Origin: Candidatus Didemnitutus sp.
GTDB lineage: Bacteria; Verrucomicrobiota; Verrucomicrobiia; Opitutales; Opitutaceae
Assembly: GCA_017991595.1 (NCBI GenBank)
Contig: JAGOQJ010000001.1
Span: 496,001 to 560,000, forward strand
Direction of reading: 5' to 3'
Length of the DNA stretch: 64,000 bases
Part shown: piece after piece, positions 7,303-15,747 of the stretch
Layout: each line of letters starts with the position of its first letter
Numbering within the stretch: the first letter of the stretch is position 1
The notes under the pieces: model-generated
The model's database searches: none
Told to the model about the DNA's origin: nothing
What the model saw: the letters and a program-made list of their open reading frames with translations, nothing else
Program-made: the position numbers and the translations under genes

Positions 7303-8754
7303 TCAGATCAGGTCCAGCACGCGGGCGAGCGAGTCGTTGACGACGTGCTGGGCGGCGGCGGCGACGGCGGGGGACTTGGGCTGGAAGGCGACGGAGACGC
7401 CGGCGGCCTCGAGCAGGCAGACGTCGTTCTCGCTGTCGCCGATCGCGAGCACCTGGTCGGCCTGCAGGCCGAGCCGCTGGATGAAATGGTGCAGGACATT
7501 CAGCTTGCAGAAGCGGTGCTTGGTGCAGCCGCCCTTGGGCAGACGCATGGCGGGGGCGAGCGTGACGCGCCCGGTGGCCTTCTCGCCTCGGAAGCTCATG
7601 ACGTTGGCGATGCAGAAATCGGCGAACACGCGACGGCGCACGAGACTGCCGGCGAGGTGGTAGCTGTCGGTGCACACGCCCACCATGTAACCCTTCTTGC
7701 GCAGGCCCACCACCAGCTCGATCGCACCCGGGCTGAGCGGCAGGTTGCGCGCGACCTCGAGGAAGGTGGCCTTTGGCACGCCCTTGAAAATCGCGCCGAT
7801 GCGCTTGGTGCGTTCCAGCGGGTCGAGGTCGGGGCGGTCGAGCAGGGCGGCGAGCGCGTCGCCGCGGCCGACCTTGGCGGCGAGCGCCACGGCGAAGCGT
7901 CCCGCCAGCAGCGTGCCGTCCATGTCGACGAGCGCGAGCTTGTTGGCGCGTTGCACAAGGTTGACGACGCGGTCGATGGAAGCGGCGCGGCGCACGCGAT
8001 CGCGCTCGCGCGTCTCGCGCACGAACATCGCCTGCAGACGGCCCCACTCGGCGGCGCGCTCGACAATCGTGCGCGCCACCTGCGTGGCCATCTCGCCGAG
8101 CGCCTCGAGCGACTGGCTGTCGTGCTCGAGCCTGCCGATGTCGACCTCGACGATGCGGGCGCCGGTCGCGGCGGCGTCGATCAGCAGACCGACGTCCGCG
8201 CCGTAGTCGTTCTCGAACCGCAGTTGCTGCAGGAGCGAGCGCCGGGCGGCCATGATGCCGCCGAGCGGCTGGTTGAGGTGCGCGAGCTCGGGGAAATACG
8301 TGCGCAGGAGCGGGCGGGCCGTGAGCACGGTGACGCGACCGGCGGAGCGGGCGAAGCGCGCCTTCACGAAATCGCCGTAGCCCATGAGCAGCGGCGCGGC
8401 CATGTGGTCGATCAGGTCGTCGCTCAACCCGTGCAGGTCGCCGTCGAGGTAGAGCACGAACTCGCTGCGCGCCTCGCGCATGCCTTCCTCCATCGAGACG
8501 CCCTTGCCGAGCATCGAGCTGGTCATCACGCGGGCGCCGGCGCGCTCGGCCAACTCCGGCGTGCCGTCGTGCGATCCGTCGTCGACCACGAGCACCTCGT
8601 TGACGAGCGGGTTCTTCAGCGCGTAGCGCACGATGTCGCCGATGGTGCGCGACTCGTTGAGGACGGGGATGACGACCGTGAGCCGGCCGGAAGGGAGGAA
8701 TTTTTTCCTGGGCTTGGGAGTGCGGGTGAGGGGCTTACGGATGCGTTTTTTCAT
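7303..8754 (-). CDS. Bifunctional GpgS-like glycosyltransferase/HAD phosphatase fusion
   Basis: A 483-residue protein. Residues about 24-230 are a family-2-fold glycosyltransferase resembling glucosyl-3-phosphoglycerate synthase (GpgS): 'LTVVIPVLNESRTIGDIV', 'VVDDGSHDGT', the metal motif YLDGDLHG (102-109), 'GRVTVLTARPLLRTYFPELA' and 'YGADVGLLIDAA'. Residues about 270-483 are a SerB-type HAD phosphatase: DMDGT (277-281), a 'CTDSYH' motif II and GDSEND (439-444). Inferred reaction: sugar transfer from an NDP-sugar to 3-phosphoglycerate, then dephosphorylation to glucosyl- or mannosylglycerate, a compatible solute. The start overlaps the upstream antiporter gene by 20 bp, which supports translational coupling in an osmoadaptation operon. 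Sugar identity is not resolved. Confidence 0.82.
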   Translation of the reverse strand: MKKRIRKPLTRTPKPRKKFLPSGRLTVVIPVLNESRTIGDIVRYALKNPLVNEVLVVDDGSHDGTPELAERAGARVMTSSMLGKGVSMEEGMREARSEFVLYLDGDLHGLSDDLIDHMAAPLLMGYGDFVKARFARSAGRVTVLTARPLLRTYFPELAHLNQPLGGIMAARRSLLQQLRFENDYGADVGLLIDAAATGARIVEVDIGRLEHDSQSLEALGEMATQVARTIVERAAEWGRLQAMFVRETRERDRVRRAASIDRVVNLVQRANKLALVDMDGTLLAGRFAVALAAKVGRGDALAALLDRPDLDPLERTKRIGAIFKGVPKATFLEVARNLPLSPGAIELVVGLRKKGYMVGVCTDSYHLAGSLVRRRVFADFCIANVMSFRGEKATGRVTLAPAMRLPKGGCTKHRFCKLNVLHHFIQRLGLQADQVLAIGDSENDVCLLEAAGVSVAFQPKSPAVAAAAQHVVNDSLARVLDLI

Positions 8755-9889
8755 AAAGGGACGGGGCGTCCGGCGTCGGCGTTTCCGGCGGCGGGAGCGC
8801 GAGGATGGCGATGACGGTCATGAACAGGCCCGTGAGCACGACCCACGCGGCGAAGTCCGGCGCGAGGCCCGCGTGCAGCAGGGCGCTGCCGGCGAGCGCG
8901 ACCATGGTGAGGTTCGGGCAATAGAGCAGGTAGGCGCGCGCGTCGCCGCCGTTGGGCAGCCAGCGGCGGTGCAGCATCTCGCGGTAGGCCAGCAGCAGCG
9001 CCGCGGCCACGAGCGCGAGCAGGCCGATGCGCGACCAGAGGAACGCGATCGGGATCGCCGAGCCGAGCGCGACGAAGAAGATCGGGATGAGGAACCGCTG
9101 GCTGATGGGCGCGAGGTAATCCTCGAGGTGTTTCCCGTCGTGCTGCACGCGGCTCATGAACAGGCCGAGGAAGAAGGCCGTCTTCGCGCCCGACAGCCCG
9201 AGACGCTCGCCCACCGCGCAGACGGCGAGCACGAGCAGCGTGACGAAGTGGATGCGCCAGTGCGTCGTGCGCTCGAGCGCCTCCTGGAGCAGCCGGGTAA
9301 ATGGCACGGCGATGCGGCTGCACAGGAAGACCGCCAGGCCGATCCCGAGCAGTTTCAACAGCACGAGCCACCACGTCGCGCCCAAGCCGAGCCCCGTGGT
9401 CTCGACCGAGAGCAGCACGATGGCGCAGACTTCGAGCAGCACCATGGTGCGCAGGATGAAGACCTTCGGATCGGCGCCGAGGCCAGGATAGTTTTTCCAC
9501 GCGGCGTGGCCCATGCCCACGGAGCAGCCGGTGATGGCGGCCGCGGCGACGAAGCTTTCCAGCCAGGGCAGCCCGGTGAAGCGCGCGAGCGCGAGCACCA
9601 CGGGATATTGCAGAAGGATCCAGCGCAACGCGTGCGCGGCCGGCCGCGCCAGCTCGCGCGGCGCGGGCAGGTCGATCTCCAGGCCCACCTCGAAGAGCAG
9701 CAGCAGAAACCCGATCTGGCCGGCCTGCTGGATCATCGTGGCCACGCCCGGCTGCACCCACGGCCCGAGCAGCAGGCCGAAGACGACGAAGGCCGGATAG
9801 ATCAGCGCCGGCCGGCGCAGGAGCCGGCAGGCGTCCGGCACGGCCATGAACAGGAGCAGGAGGATGATGATGAATTCGATGCTGTTCAT
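8735..9889 (-). CDS. Cation:proton antiporter (CPA2/Kef-type membrane domain)
   Basis: A 384-residue integral membrane protein with about 11-12 hydrophobic segments, starting at MNSIEFIIILLLLFMAV. The motifs 'ALIYPAFVVFGLLLGP', 'GFLLLLFEVGLEID' and 'GLSGAKTAFFLGLFMSR' are those of Na+(K+)/H+ exchangers of the CPA2 family. There is no C-terminal RCK/TrkA-N nucleotide-binding domain, so it is a membrane-only version. Its 3' end overlaps the GpgS-like gene by 20 bp, so ion extrusion and solute synthesis are probably co-expressed. It is divergent from the WYL regulator at 9993, with a 103-bp intergenic region. Ion specificity is unknown. Confidence 0.85.
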   Translation of the reverse strand: MNSIEFIIILLLLFMAVPDACRLLRRPALIYPAFVVFGLLLGPWVQPGVATMIQQAGQIGFLLLLFEVGLEIDLPAPRELARPAAHALRWILLQYPVVLALARFTGLPWLESFVAAAAITGCSVGMGHAAWKNYPGLGADPKVFILRTMVLLEVCAIVLLSVETTGLGLGATWWLVLLKLLGIGLAVFLCSRIAVPFTRLLQEALERTTHWRIHFVTLLVLAVCAVGERLGLSGAKTAFFLGLFMSRVQHDGKHLEDYLAPISQRFLIPIFFVALGSAIPIAFLWSRIGLLALVAAALLLAYREMLHRRWLPNGGDARAYLLYCPNLTMVALAGSALLHAGLAPDFAAWVVLTGLFMTVIAILALPPPETPTPDAPSLYEKTHP

Positions 9890-9992
9890 GCGCGGGACGC
9901 GTGAGTTTGCGGAACGGAAAACCGGCTTGGCAAGTCCGCGGGCCGGAAAATTTCTCGCGGCCCGCGCCGTCGCGCGGCAGCGTCGCGCGGTT

Positions 9993-10949
9993 ATGAACCG
10001 GACTGATCGCCTCGTCGCCATGGTGCTCTACCTGCAGGGCCGGCGCGTCGTGCGCGCTTCCGACCTCGCCGCGCATTTCGAGATCACGGAGCGCACCGTG
10101 TATCGCGACATCGCGGCGCTGAGCGAGGCGGGCGTGCCGATCGCGGGCGAGGCCGGCGTCGGCTACACGCTGATGAAGGGCTACCACCTGCCGCCGGTCA
10201 TGTTCACCGCGGAGGAGGCGTCGTCGCTCTTCGTCGGCGGCGAGCTCGTGAAGCAGTTCACCGATCCCTCGCTGCACGCGCCGATGACGACCGCGCTCGA
10301 CAAGCTGCGCGCCGTGCTGCCGCGCGAACACCAGGAACACGTCGACCGGCTCGTGCGCGGCACAGTGGTGATGGGCCGCGGCTTCGGCCCGAACCAGGAC
10401 CCCGCCGGCCAGCCCATGCTGCTGCCGGTGCAGCAGGGTGTGGTGCAGCGCCGCGTGCTGCGCCTCACCTACCGCGGCAGCGCGCGCGACGCCGACACGC
10501 AGCGCGACGTCGAGCCGCTCGGCGTCGTGTTCTACAGCGGCAACTGGTATCTCGTCGCCTGGTGCCGGCTGCGGGACGACCTGCGGCATTTTCGCATCGA
10601 CCGCATCAAGCGCCTCGAGCTGCGCCCGGATCGCTTCGACGCGCGCCCGGATTTCAACCTCGCCAAGCACCTCGAGGAATACGGCGCGCAGGGCGACGCG
10701 ATGCCGGCGCGGGTGTGGTTCGCGCGCGGCGTGCAGGAGCGCGCGCGGCGCGAGAGCTACGCGACGCTCGTCGAGGAGGCGCGGCGCGACGGCGGGGCGG
10801 AGTTTTCGCTCTTCACCGTCTCCTACGAATGGATGGCGCGGTGGCTGCTGTCGTTCGGCACCTGCGCCGAGGCGATCTCGCCGCCCGAGCTGCGCCGCCT
10901 CGTGCGTGAGGAAGCCGCGAAGGTCGCCCAGCGTCACGCGGCGGAGTGA
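9993..10949 (+). CDS. YafY-type HTH/WYL-domain transcriptional regulator
   Basis: A 318-residue protein starting at MNRTDRLVAMVLYLQGR. Residues about 1-60 form an HTH_11-type DNA-binding domain ('ASDLAAHFEITERTVYRDI'), and 'LSEAGVPIAGEAGVGYTLMKGYHLPP' is the standard YafY linker. Residues about 140-225 are a WYL domain ('GVVFYSGNWYLVAWCRLRDD'), followed by a WCX-like C-terminal part. Such proteins are ligand-sensing repressors or activators. It is divergent from the antiporter/synthase operon and could regulate it. Members of this family often sit near VOC/SRPBCC genes, and a dyad occurs before the VOC gene at 14773; both links are inference. Confidence 0.9.
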   Translation: MNRTDRLVAMVLYLQGRRVVRASDLAAHFEITERTVYRDIAALSEAGVPIAGEAGVGYTLMKGYHLPPVMFTAEEASSLFVGGELVKQFTDPSLHAPMTTALDKLRAVLPREHQEHVDRLVRGTVVMGRGFGPNQDPAGQPMLLPVQQGVVQRRVLRLTYRGSARDADTQRDVEPLGVVFYSGNWYLVAWCRLRDDLRHFRIDRIKRLELRPDRFDARPDFNLAKHLEEYGAQGDAMPARVWFARGVQERARRESYATLVEEARRDGGAEFSLFTVSYEWMARWLLSFGTCAEAISPPELRRLVREEAAKVAQRHAAE

Positions 10950-11065
10950 GCGCGCGCAAGAAGTCGCCGCGGCCGTCGCCGGGAGGGCGAGTCGTCCCCG
11001 CCGAGCCGCGGATCATGCGGAGGACGAGCCCTACCGCCGGGGCTGTTGGGTGAGGTTCGATAAAT

Positions 11066-11129
11066 GGTAGCGGCCGTCGTCCCTGACGGCCACCTCGCAC
11101 GCGTGGCGGTCGGGACGACCGCCGCTACC
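11066..11129. repeat. Intergenic palindromic repeat, GTAGCGGC…GCCGCTACC family (two half units)
   Basis: A 64-bp element bounded by GGTAGCGGC and GCCGCTACC (inverted ends) containing two hairpin halves, GGCCGTC-GTCCCT-GACGGCC and GGCGGTCGGGACGACCGCC. It is the fullest copy of a family also seen at 7157, 25066 and 39760. The remaining part of the 10950-11234 gap shows no gene. Confidence 0.75.
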
Positions 11130-11234
11130 TCTCTGCAGAGCAGCGGGCTGCGGCTCATTCGGAGAATTCGCCCTACCTATCGCCGCGTCACGTTGGCGAA
11201 AGGATTTCAGTCAGGTGTTCCGACGAGCCGTGCC

Positions 11235-14200
11235 TCAGGGAGCGCGGGTGACTTTGAGCCGGAAGAAACGCGGGGCCGCCGCGCTCGCCGCGCCACGCAC
11301 GCGCCACGTCTCGACCTCGCCGGTGGCGATGCGCTCGGGCGTGAGGCCGGTGTCGCTCCACGTCTGCAGGTTTTCGGATTGCTGCACGGTGTAGGTCAGA
11401 TCGGGCGCGGCGGCCGGACGATGGAAAGTGAAGACCCATTCGCCGGAGACCTGTTGCACGACGGGGAGCGCCGTGGCGGCGGGCGTGGGCGTGCACGGCG
11501 CGCAGCCGAGCGCGTATTCGAGCAGGTTGCCCAAGCCGTCGTGGTCGGGATCGGCGGCTAGGCCGGCGATGGCGGGGTCGGAGAGCTCCGCGCTGTTGAA
11601 GTGGCGCGTGCGCCAGCTCGTGAAGGTGTCGAGCACGGTGAGCGTGGCCGGGCCGGCGGAGACGGTGCCGGCGGCGTTGGTGACCGTGACGGTGTAGGTG
11701 CCGGCCTGCGCGGCGGTGGCGACGGGGAGCACGCAGGCGGATTGGGTCGCGTCGGCGAGCGCGACGCCGTTGCGATACCATTGATAGGTGAACGGTCCGG
11801 CGCCTGCGACCGCGACGGTGAACGCGACGCTCTGGCCGTCGACGACCGTGAGGCTCGACGGGGCCTGGGCGATGACCGGCGCGGTGGCGGCGGTGGGAGT
11901 CGGCGGCGTCTGGTCGAGCGCGAGTGCGCGGCGGATGAAGTGCAGCTCGTCGAACCAGCCGTCGAATTGCACGTTGCTGCCGCCGGCGACGCCGCCGATC
12001 TGCAGGTTGGCGCCGGAGTCGGCGAGCGTGAGCGCGGCGAGGGAGACGGAACTCTCGCGCTGGGCGAGGAGCGAGCCGTCGGCGCGGTGGATGAGGAAGC
12101 GGAGCTTGCCGTGCGTGGCGTCGCCGACGAGGGCGAGGTGATACCATTGGCCGAGCTCGAAGCTGCCGACGCCCCAGATACTGCTGTTGGTGCCGTCGGC
12201 GGCGTAGATCCACGCGCCGAAGGTGCGGGCAGTGGCGTTCAACTCGAAGTGGAGCGGCTGGTTCACGCCGCCGATGAAGAGCATCCACGGGTAGGCGGTG
12301 GTGGGGCCGCCGACGGCGTTGACCTTGACCCATGTCTCGACGGTCCAGTTGCCGGAGAGCGCGAAGGCGGGGTGGGCGTCGACCACGGCGCAGGTGCCGC
12401 CGGTGGCGTTGTCGACGCGCAGCGCGCGGCCGGGGGCGAGGGCGCCGGCGGAGTAGGAGAGGCTGCCGTAGGCGGTGGCGGCGGCGGTGAGGCCCGCGTT
12501 GGCGAGGTCGCCGTCGTAATGCATCAGCAACACCGTGTCGCCGCTGGCCGCGCGTGTGACCGTGGGCGCGTCGCTATCGGTGACGACGAAGTAGCCGGTG
12601 TGCGCGGCGATGCCGCCCGGGCCGGTCTCGGTCAGGCGGAGCACGGCGCGCGTGGTGGTGCCGGCGGGCACGGTCCAGCGGGTGTGCCCGGCCGAAGCGG
12701 CGAGTGAGTCGGCCGCGGTCTGCCAAGTGCTGCCACCGTCGGCGGAGTAATCGAGCCGCACCTGGGCGATGCCGGCGCTGGTCCAGTCGACGGACACGGT
12801 TGCGCCGGGTTGGAGCAACCAGCCGGCGGTCGAGGCGAGTTGCAGTTCCTTGCGCGCGTAGATCGAGAACGGCTGCGGCGGACGGTGATAGACGTTCACG
12901 TTTGCGGTGTCGGTGATGCGCAGCCGGCAATCCGTCGAGAGCGATGCCGGCACGGTCCAATCGTGATAACCGGCGGCGGCGGGCGCGGCGGCCGCGATCG
13001 TCTGCCAGGTAGCGCCACCGTCGGCGGAGAACTCGAGGTGCACGGTGTCGATGCCGCCGGCGAGCCACGCGATGCGGCAGGTGTCGCCGGCGCGGAGCAT
13101 CGCGCCATCGGCGGGCGCGACGAGGGCGAGGGACTTGCCGCCGCGGTCGGGCTCGAGGCCGATGAGGATGCGGTGGTAGGAGTTGTAGTTGCCGATGTCG
13201 TCGACGTCGCAATACGCGGGGTAGGCGATGCCGTAGCCGTAGGCGTAGTGGAAACGATCGGAGGCGTCGTAGCCGTCGATGACGAACCAGTGGCCGTCGT
13301 AATTGCCGGGTTGCCACGGTGTGGGACTGGCGGCGGTGCGCGCCATGACGAGGAGCGGCCGGCCTTGGTCGAGCTCGCGCTTGAGCAGGGCGATCCACTC
13401 GTCGCGTGAGTATTGCCAGCGCCACGCCTCGTAGGCGCGCGGCGAGTAGCCGAAGTATTTCGTGAACATGCGGCCGAGCCAGAGCACCGTCATGCCCGTG
13501 CCGTAGGGATCCTCCATGGCGGTGGCGGCGTGGTAGCTGAGGACGGCGGTCGGACCGTAAATTTCCTCCGGCGTCGACGACGGGAGCGACCACGGCATGC
13601 GGTCGTAGTCGTAGAGCGTGGCGCCGAAGTCTGCCGACCAGACCGCGCCGTTGCCGGCGGTGAGCGTCACGCTGCCGGAGCCGCGGCGGGGAAATTCCCA
13701 GTAACGCAGGATGCGAGCGATGGAGGACGGACCGCAGGCGTTGCCGAGGCGGTTCCCCAGCTCCGGCGCGCCGCCAGCGGGATCGAAGGGGTAGTAGGCG
13801 TTGAGCGGCCACTGGTAGTTGTTCCACGTGGTCTGGATCAGCGGCGCGACCGCGGTGGCCGGCGCCGTGGCGGGCAACACGGAGAGTGCGACCGGTTCGC
13901 TCACGGCGTCGGGGTTGATGCCGTCATGGATGAGGCAGCGGAAATGATCGCCGTCCTGCGCGGACGTCGGGGATTTCACCGTCAGGGTCGCCGTGCCTGT
14001 GCCGGCGTAGCTGTCGCCGTCGATGAGGGTGACCCAGGCGTTGACGAAGTTCAGGGCGTAGAGGTCGCCGAGGTAAGTGGCGGCTTGGATCGCGTCCCAG
14101 AGCGGGCGGTCGTTCGCCAGGCGTTGCCAACGGTAGGTGAGTGGCCCCGCGCCGGTGGCGGTGACGGTGAACTCCACCGCGCTCCCGGCGGGCACGACGC

Positions 14201-14483
14201 GGCTGCGGGGCGCCTGCACGAAACCCAGCGACGCAGTGACTGCGCGCGTGCCGCCGGAGCGGTCGGCGTTCGGGGCGTGGGCTGGCGCGGACTCCGCCGC
14301 GGCACTCACGCGCGCGGCGGCGGGAAACGCGAACGCCGCGAGGCCGATGGCCAGCGAGGCGGCGCGGCGCAGGACGCGCGGCGAAGCGAAGCAGCGGGGA
14401 AAAATCCCCGGGCGGCATTGAGAAGCGAGGCGGTGGGCAAAGCATCGCCGGGCACCGGAATCCGGGCTCGTCGGGATGTGCAT
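11235..14483 (-). CDS. Giant secreted C10 (streptopain-like) cysteine protease with Ig and LamG-like domains
   Basis: A 1082-residue exported protein; the hydrophobic signal segment is at about 38-62 after a long basic N-region. Residues about 85-205 form an Ig-like domain. Residues about 215-430 resemble peptidase family C10: 'NACGPSSIARILRYWEFP' with the likely nucleophile Cys250, and 'DGHWFVIDGYD' with His398. Then come two related beta-domains ('HLEFSADGGATWQTI' and 'RLDYSADGGSTWQTA'), a LamG/concanavalin-like domain ('NWTVETWVKVNAV'), another Ig domain ('GTYTVTVTNAAGTVS') and a C-terminal module 'DPDHDGLGNLLEYALG…YTVQQSENLQTW'. Predicted extracellular protein degradation or adhesion. No PEP-CTERM signal. 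Alternatives: an inactive C10 homologue. Confidence 0.75.
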   Translation of the reverse strand: MHIPTSPDSGARRCFAHRLASQCRPGIFPRCFASPRVLRRAASLAIGLAAFAFPAAARVSAAAESAPAHAPNADRSGGTRAVTASLGFVQAPRSRVVPAGSAVEFTVTATGAGPLTYRWQRLANDRPLWDAIQAATYLGDLYALNFVNAWVTLIDGDSYAGTGTATLTVKSPTSAQDGDHFRCLIHDGINPDAVSEPVALSVLPATAPATAVAPLIQTTWNNYQWPLNAYYPFDPAGGAPELGNRLGNACGPSSIARILRYWEFPRRGSGSVTLTAGNGAVWSADFGATLYDYDRMPWSLPSSTPEEIYGPTAVLSYHAATAMEDPYGTGMTVLWLGRMFTKYFGYSPRAYEAWRWQYSRDEWIALLKRELDQGRPLLVMARTAASPTPWQPGNYDGHWFVIDGYDASDRFHYAYGYGIAYPAYCDVDDIGNYNSYHRILIGLEPDRGGKSLALVAPADGAMLRAGDTCRIAWLAGGIDTVHLEFSADGGATWQTIAAAAPAAAGYHDWTVPASLSTDCRLRITDTANVNVYHRPPQPFSIYARKELQLASTAGWLLQPGATVSVDWTSAGIAQVRLDYSADGGSTWQTAADSLAASAGHTRWTVPAGTTTRAVLRLTETGPGGIAAHTGYFVVTDSDAPTVTRAASGDTVLLMHYDGDLANAGLTAAATAYGSLSYSAGALAPGRALRVDNATGGTCAVVDAHPAFALSGNWTVETWVKVNAVGGPTTAYPWMLFIGGVNQPLHFELNATARTFGAWIYAADGTNSSIWGVGSFELGQWYHLALVGDATHGKLRFLIHRADGSLLAQRESSVSLAALTLADSGANLQIGGVAGGSNVQFDGWFDELHFIRRALALDQTPPTPTAATAPVIAQAPSSLTVVDGQSVAFTVAVAGAGPFTYQWYRNGVALADATQSACVLPVATAAQAGTYTVTVTNAAGTVSAGPATLTVLDTFTSWRTRHFNSAELSDPAIAGLAADPDHDGLGNLLEYALGCAPCTPTPAATALPVVQQVSGEWVFTFHRPAAAPDLTYTVQQSENLQTWSDTGLTPERIATGEVETWRVRGAASAAAPRFFRLKVTRAP

Positions 14484-14732
14484 GAGAGGAGGGCCTGCGT
14501 TGGGGACGGAGTTGTGGCACGCTCGGCGCGCGCCGCCCCATCCTCGGCTGGGGAAACCCAGTCGCCTGCGTTTATCCGTCCGGGCTGCCAGACTGTAAAA
14601 ACGAATTCCGCCGCACCAAGGCGTGAGAAGCCGCCGTCATGGGCCTTATGAAAACGCCCGCGCTGCCGTCCGCTGCCCTGTTTGTGCGGTCCGCCTGGCG
14701 CACCGCGCGCTTCTGCGGCACGGCGCACACTC

Positions 14733-14750
14733 CTGACATAGGGCTGTCAG
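14733..14750. promoter_or_regulatory. Candidate operator dyad upstream of the VOC genes
   Basis: CTGACA-TAGGGC-TGTCAG is a perfect 6-bp inverted repeat with a 6-bp spacer, ending 22 bp before the start codon at 14773. Position and symmetry suggest a repressor site overlapping the promoter. The rest of 14484-14732 has no gene. Confidence 0.4.
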
Positions 14751-14772
14751 CGCCGCGTGTTACTCTGTGCGC

Positions 14773-15162
14773 ATGTCCGATACCTCCGCCCTGCCCAAAG
14801 GACTGCGCACGCTCCTTTATCCCGCCCCCGATCTGTCGCGCGCGAAAGAGTGGTATGCCCGCGCCTTCGGCGTCGTGCCGTATTTCGATCAGCCGTTCTA
14901 CGTCGGCTTCAACGTCGGCGGCTTCGAACTCGGTCTCGTGCCCGATGCGCCGGTCGCGACGCCGCCTGCCGGCACGGTGGGCTACTGGGGCGTCGATGAC
15001 GCCACGGCGGCGCACGCGCGGTTGCTCGCACTCGGTGCGGCCGATCACGAGGCGCCGCACGAGATCGGCGGCGGCATCGTCGTCGCCACGGTGCGCGATC
15101 CGTTCGGCAACCTGCTCGGCCTGATCCAGAATCCCCATTTCAACCCGGCGGCCGTGCGTTGA
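14773..15162 (+). CDS. VOC-family (glyoxalase/dioxygenase-fold) protein
   Basis: A 129-residue single-unit VOC protein starting at MSDTSALPKGLRTLLYPAPD; an in-frame GTG two codons earlier is less likely. It has the typical opening 'LLYPAPDLSRAKEWYARAFG', then 'YVGFNVGGFELGLVP', and the closing 'VATVRDPFGNLLGLIQNP'. The fold binds a divalent metal and small hydrophobic or thiol substrates, but the ligand is unknown. It is followed 34 bp later by a second VOC gene in the same direction, probably one operon behind the dyad at 14733. Confidence 0.9.
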   Translation: MSDTSALPKGLRTLLYPAPDLSRAKEWYARAFGVVPYFDQPFYVGFNVGGFELGLVPDAPVATPPAGTVGYWGVDDATAAHARLLALGAADHEAPHEIGGGIVVATVRDPFGNLLGLIQNPHFNPAAVR

Positions 15163-15196
15163 GCGCGCGCCGTTCTTTTCCGTCCCCATCCCCACC

Positions 15197-15574
15197 ATGA
15201 TCACCATCACTGCCATCGCCTTCACGGGCTATCCCGTCACCGACATCGCGCGCGCGCGCGGCTTCTACGAGCAGACGCTCGGCCTGAAGTCCTCCACCGT
15301 CTTCGAGCACGAGGGCAAGCACTGGATCGAATACGACATCGGTCCGGCCACGCTCGCCATCAGCAACATGTCGACGGAGCAATGGAAACCCTCCGCCGAC
15401 GGCGCCGTGGCGGCGCTCGAGGTCGCCGATTTCGATGCGGCGGTCGCGACGTTGCACCGCCACGGCGTGTCGTTCCCCATCGAGCCGATGGACAGCGGTG
15501 TGTGTCGCATGGCCATCGTCTCCGATCCGGACGGCAACTCGCTCGTCATCCACCACCGCAAGGCGACGGCGTAA
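15197..15574 (+). CDS. VOC-family (glyoxalase/bleomycin-resistance fold) protein
   Basis: A 125-residue protein, MITITAIAFTGYPVTDIARA. It has classic VOC features: 'ARGFYEQTLGLKSSTVF', 'WIEYDIGPATLAIS' and the C-terminal 'IVSDPDGNSLVIHHRK' that supplies a metal ligand in many members. It is the second gene of a VOC pair and is more distant in sequence from the first than a recent duplication would be. No substrate can be assigned. Confidence 0.9.
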   Translation: MITITAIAFTGYPVTDIARARGFYEQTLGLKSSTVFEHEGKHWIEYDIGPATLAISNMSTEQWKPSADGAVAALEVADFDAAVATLHRHGVSFPIEPMDSGVCRMAIVSDPDGNSLVIHHRKATA

Positions 15575-15641
15575 GTTTCGCCGCACCGCTGGGCGCGCCG
15601 AAGGCTGAGCGTTTCTACTCACCCGAGTTTTTGCCATTCCC

Positions 15642-15670
15642 GTAGGCAGCGACCTTGGTCGCGCCTGCCG
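15642..15670. repeat. Half unit of the GTAGGCAGCGACC repeat family
   Basis: GTAGGCAGCGACCTTGGTCG followed by CGCCTGCCG, matching the left halves of the full elements at 25856-25924 and 39896-39952. The right half is missing here. Confidence 0.7.
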
Positions 15671-15747
15671 CCGTCCACGGCGGTGAGCCAGTTTTTAAAC
15701 AACCCTGCGGCGGCGGCCGATTTCGGTGCCGCCGTCACTTCCTGCCC

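Noticed and set aside
8751-10937. A 728-codon minus-strand frame spanning the antiporter and WYL-regulator region
   Set aside because: It is read across two real genes on different strands; the Arg/Pro/His-rich sequence has no domain and the antiporter frame is different.
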